Shown one piece after another: positions 5,691 through 6,809 of a stretch of 6,809 nucleotides of DNA (within the stretch, counting starts at the first letter, position 1; every line of letters begins with the position of its first letter). Source of the DNA: an uncultured Prevotellaceae bacterium (GTDB lineage Bacteria; Bacteroidota; Bacteroidia; Bacteroidales; Bacteroidaceae); NCBI GenBank assembly GCA_946406585.1, contig CAMJLI010000109.1:1-6809 (forward strand), given 5' to 3'. Below the pieces are notes generated by a model. The model saw only the letters and a program-made list of their open reading frames with translations, was not told the origin of the DNA and ran no database searches. Both the position numbers and the translations under genes were made by a program.

Positions 5691-6665
5691 ATGAAAAAGA
5701 TATTATCCCTTGCAAGCATGGCCATCATCTTGGCAGCTTGCGGAAACAAAGAGAAGGAATATGATGCCACAGGCACATTCGAGGCCACCGAGGTCACTGT
5801 GTCTGCCAAATCAACAGGAGAGCTGAAACTGTTAAGCGTAGCCGAAGGAGAGCAAGTGGAAAACGGCAATGTCGTAGGACGCATAGATGCCATCCAACTA
5901 CAGTTGAAGAAGGAGCAACTCGAGACCACCCGCGGCCAGCTAAATGCAAACAAACGCCAGATGGCCTCGTCGAGGAAAGCCAACAACAGCCGTCAACTCG
6001 ACTTGGAGAGACAAGTGGCATCCATAAGGCAACAGATAGCCAACGCACAGCGTGAAAGGCAACGCTTTACCGAACTTGTGAGAGATGGCGCGGTACCAAG
6101 GAAACAGCTCGATGACATCAATTACCAAATCAAGGTGCTGGAGAAGCAATTGGAAGCCACCAGCGACCAGATACGCAGCAACAATGCCAGTCTGGCAGAC
6201 CAAAACGCCGGCATCAGCGCACAAATAGACGGCATCGACTCACAAGTAGCCGGTCTTGAGGCACAGATACGCCAGATAGAAGACCAGATAGCCAATACTG
6301 AAGTTACGGCTCCTTTCACAGGCACCGTTCTTGAGAAATATGTAGAACCAGGTGAATTTGTCACCACCGGCAAGCCCCTGTTCAAGATTGCCGACACGCA
6401 GAACATGTTCATGCGGGCATACGTCACTTCGGCGCAGCTGCAGAACATCAAGGTCGGCCAAAAGGTGAAAGTGTTCGCCGACTATGGCAACGGACAAAAG
6501 AAAGCCTATGATGGCACCATCTCATGGATTTCGAGCCGCAGCGAATTCACACCCAAAACCATACTCACCGACGATGAGCGCGCCGACCTTGTATATGCAG
6601 TGAAGATAGCCATCAAGAACGACGGCTATGCAAAAATCGGCATGTATGGAGAGGTTAAGTTTTAA
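5691..6665 (+). CDS. HlyD/YhiI-type periplasmic membrane fusion lipoprotein
   Basis: This 324-residue adaptor would bridge an inner-membrane ABC exporter and the TolC-like channel. The N-terminus is a lipoprotein signal: MKK, a hydrophobic run, then the lipobox LAAC with Cys17 followed by GNKEKE, so the mature protein should be lipid-anchored in the periplasm. A split lipoyl-like domain is seen at about 26-66 and 204-235 (TAPFTGTVLEKYVEPGEFV). Between them, about 67-203, lies a long Gln/Arg/Glu-rich alpha-helical coiled-coil hairpin (the turn is probably near RDGAVPRKQL or after it). The last part is a beta-barrel ending with SRSEFTPKTILTDDERADL, a stretch typical of the YbhG/YhiI group of ABC-linked fusion proteins. 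Length matches that group. It is followed after 37 bases by the ABC ATPase gene, supporting an ABC rather than RND partner. The exported substrate is not evident. Confidence 0.92.
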   Translation: MKKILSLASMAIILAACGNKEKEYDATGTFEATEVTVSAKSTGELKLLSVAEGEQVENGNVVGRIDAIQLQLKKEQLETTRGQLNANKRQMASSRKANNSRQLDLERQVASIRQQIANAQRERQRFTELVRDGAVPRKQLDDINYQIKVLEKQLEATSDQIRSNNASLADQNAGISAQIDGIDSQVAGLEAQIRQIEDQIANTEVTAPFTGTVLEKYVEPGEFVTTGKPLFKIADTQNMFMRAYVTSAQLQNIKVGQKVKVFADYGNGQKKAYDGTISWISSRSEFTPKTILTDDERADLVYAVKIAIKNDGYAKIGMYGEVKF

Positions 6666-6693
6666 TTAACAATAAACAATTAATAATTAACAA
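6664..6693 (+). repeat. AT-rich spacer with repeated AATTAACAA
   Basis: The short gap between the HlyD-type gene and the ATPase gene holds AATTAACAA twice (6664-6672 and 6685-6693, 21 bases apart), plus the palindrome TTAATTAA (6662-6669). It has no -7 consensus or T-tailed hairpin. It fits a low-structure, A-rich ribosome entry region in a Bacteroidota operon. Confidence 0.6.
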
Positions 6694-6702
6694 CAAGCTT
6701 AG

Positions 6703-6809
6703 ATGCAAGCCATTGAAGTGAATAACGTCTGCAAGAGCTACGGCAAGCTAAAGGCACTCGATGACGTGTCGTTCACCGTCTCCAAAGGCGAGATTTTCGG
6801 ACTGATAGG
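6703..6809 (+). CDS. ABC transporter ATP-binding protein (5' part, cut by window edge)
   Basis: Only the first 35 codons are present. They begin MQAIEVNNVCKSYGKLKALD and run through a KGEIFGLIG-like end, which is the usual N-terminus of an ABC ATPase: the A-loop aromatic Tyr13 (KSYG) and the strand leading directly into the Walker A loop, whose P-loop lies beyond the edge. The KALDDVSFTVSKGEIFGLIG type is common in ABC-2 export ATPases such as the YbhF group. With the preceding channel and adaptor genes it suggests a tripartite export pump; ABC-2 permease genes would be expected next. The protein would couple ATP hydrolysis to transport at the inner face of the cytoplasmic membrane. Confidence 0.9.
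   Translation, partial: MQAIEVNNVCKSYGKLKALDDVSFTVSKGEIFGLI

Overview
The window looks like chromosomal DNA of a member of the Bacteroidales, probably Bacteroidaceae or Prevotellaceae. Several candidate promoters carry the Bacteroidota sigma -7 element TAnnTTTG instead of E. coli -10/-35 boxes. Leaders are A-rich with little Shine-Dalgarno character. The protein types also fit: an aldo/keto reductase with a ferredoxin tail, a secreted GH43-type glycosidase, and an AraC regulator beside a TolC/HlyD/ABC efflux operon. The genus cannot be fixed from the sequence alone.

Left part (1-1317): a 192-base leader with a perfect separated inverted repeat at its start, followed by a complete aldo/keto reductase gene carrying two C-terminal four-cysteine iron-sulfur motifs. 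It ends 27 bases before a convergent gene, and a small AT-rich hairpin lies at the junction.

Middle (1345-3041, minus strand): a two-gene operon. The first gene transcribed encodes an unrecognised protein with two membrane segments. Its stop codon overlaps the start of the second gene as ATGA, and the second gene encodes an exported five-bladed-propeller glycosidase of the GH43 type. A promoter with a dyad over its -7 box lies upstream.

Right part (3232-6809): an AraC-family regulator (minus strand) is divergent from an efflux operon (plus strand). That operon encodes a TolC-like outer membrane channel, a HlyD-type membrane fusion lipoprotein, and the first 35 codons of an ABC transporter ATPase. 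The layout suggests a tripartite ABC exporter (YbhGFS/YhiI-like) controlled by the neighbouring regulator, with the permease genes expected beyond the right edge. The likely -7 box of the efflux operon lies inside the longest possible tolC-like ORF, so translation must begin further downstream.

I see no tRNA, rRNA, CRISPR array, insertion sequence or phage gene. Nothing here amounts to a clearly new system. The most interesting items are the unknown membrane protein coupled to the glycosidase, Asp in place of the expected acid Glu in that glycosidase, the 17-base direct repeat before the HlyD gene, and the inverted repeat at the left edge.
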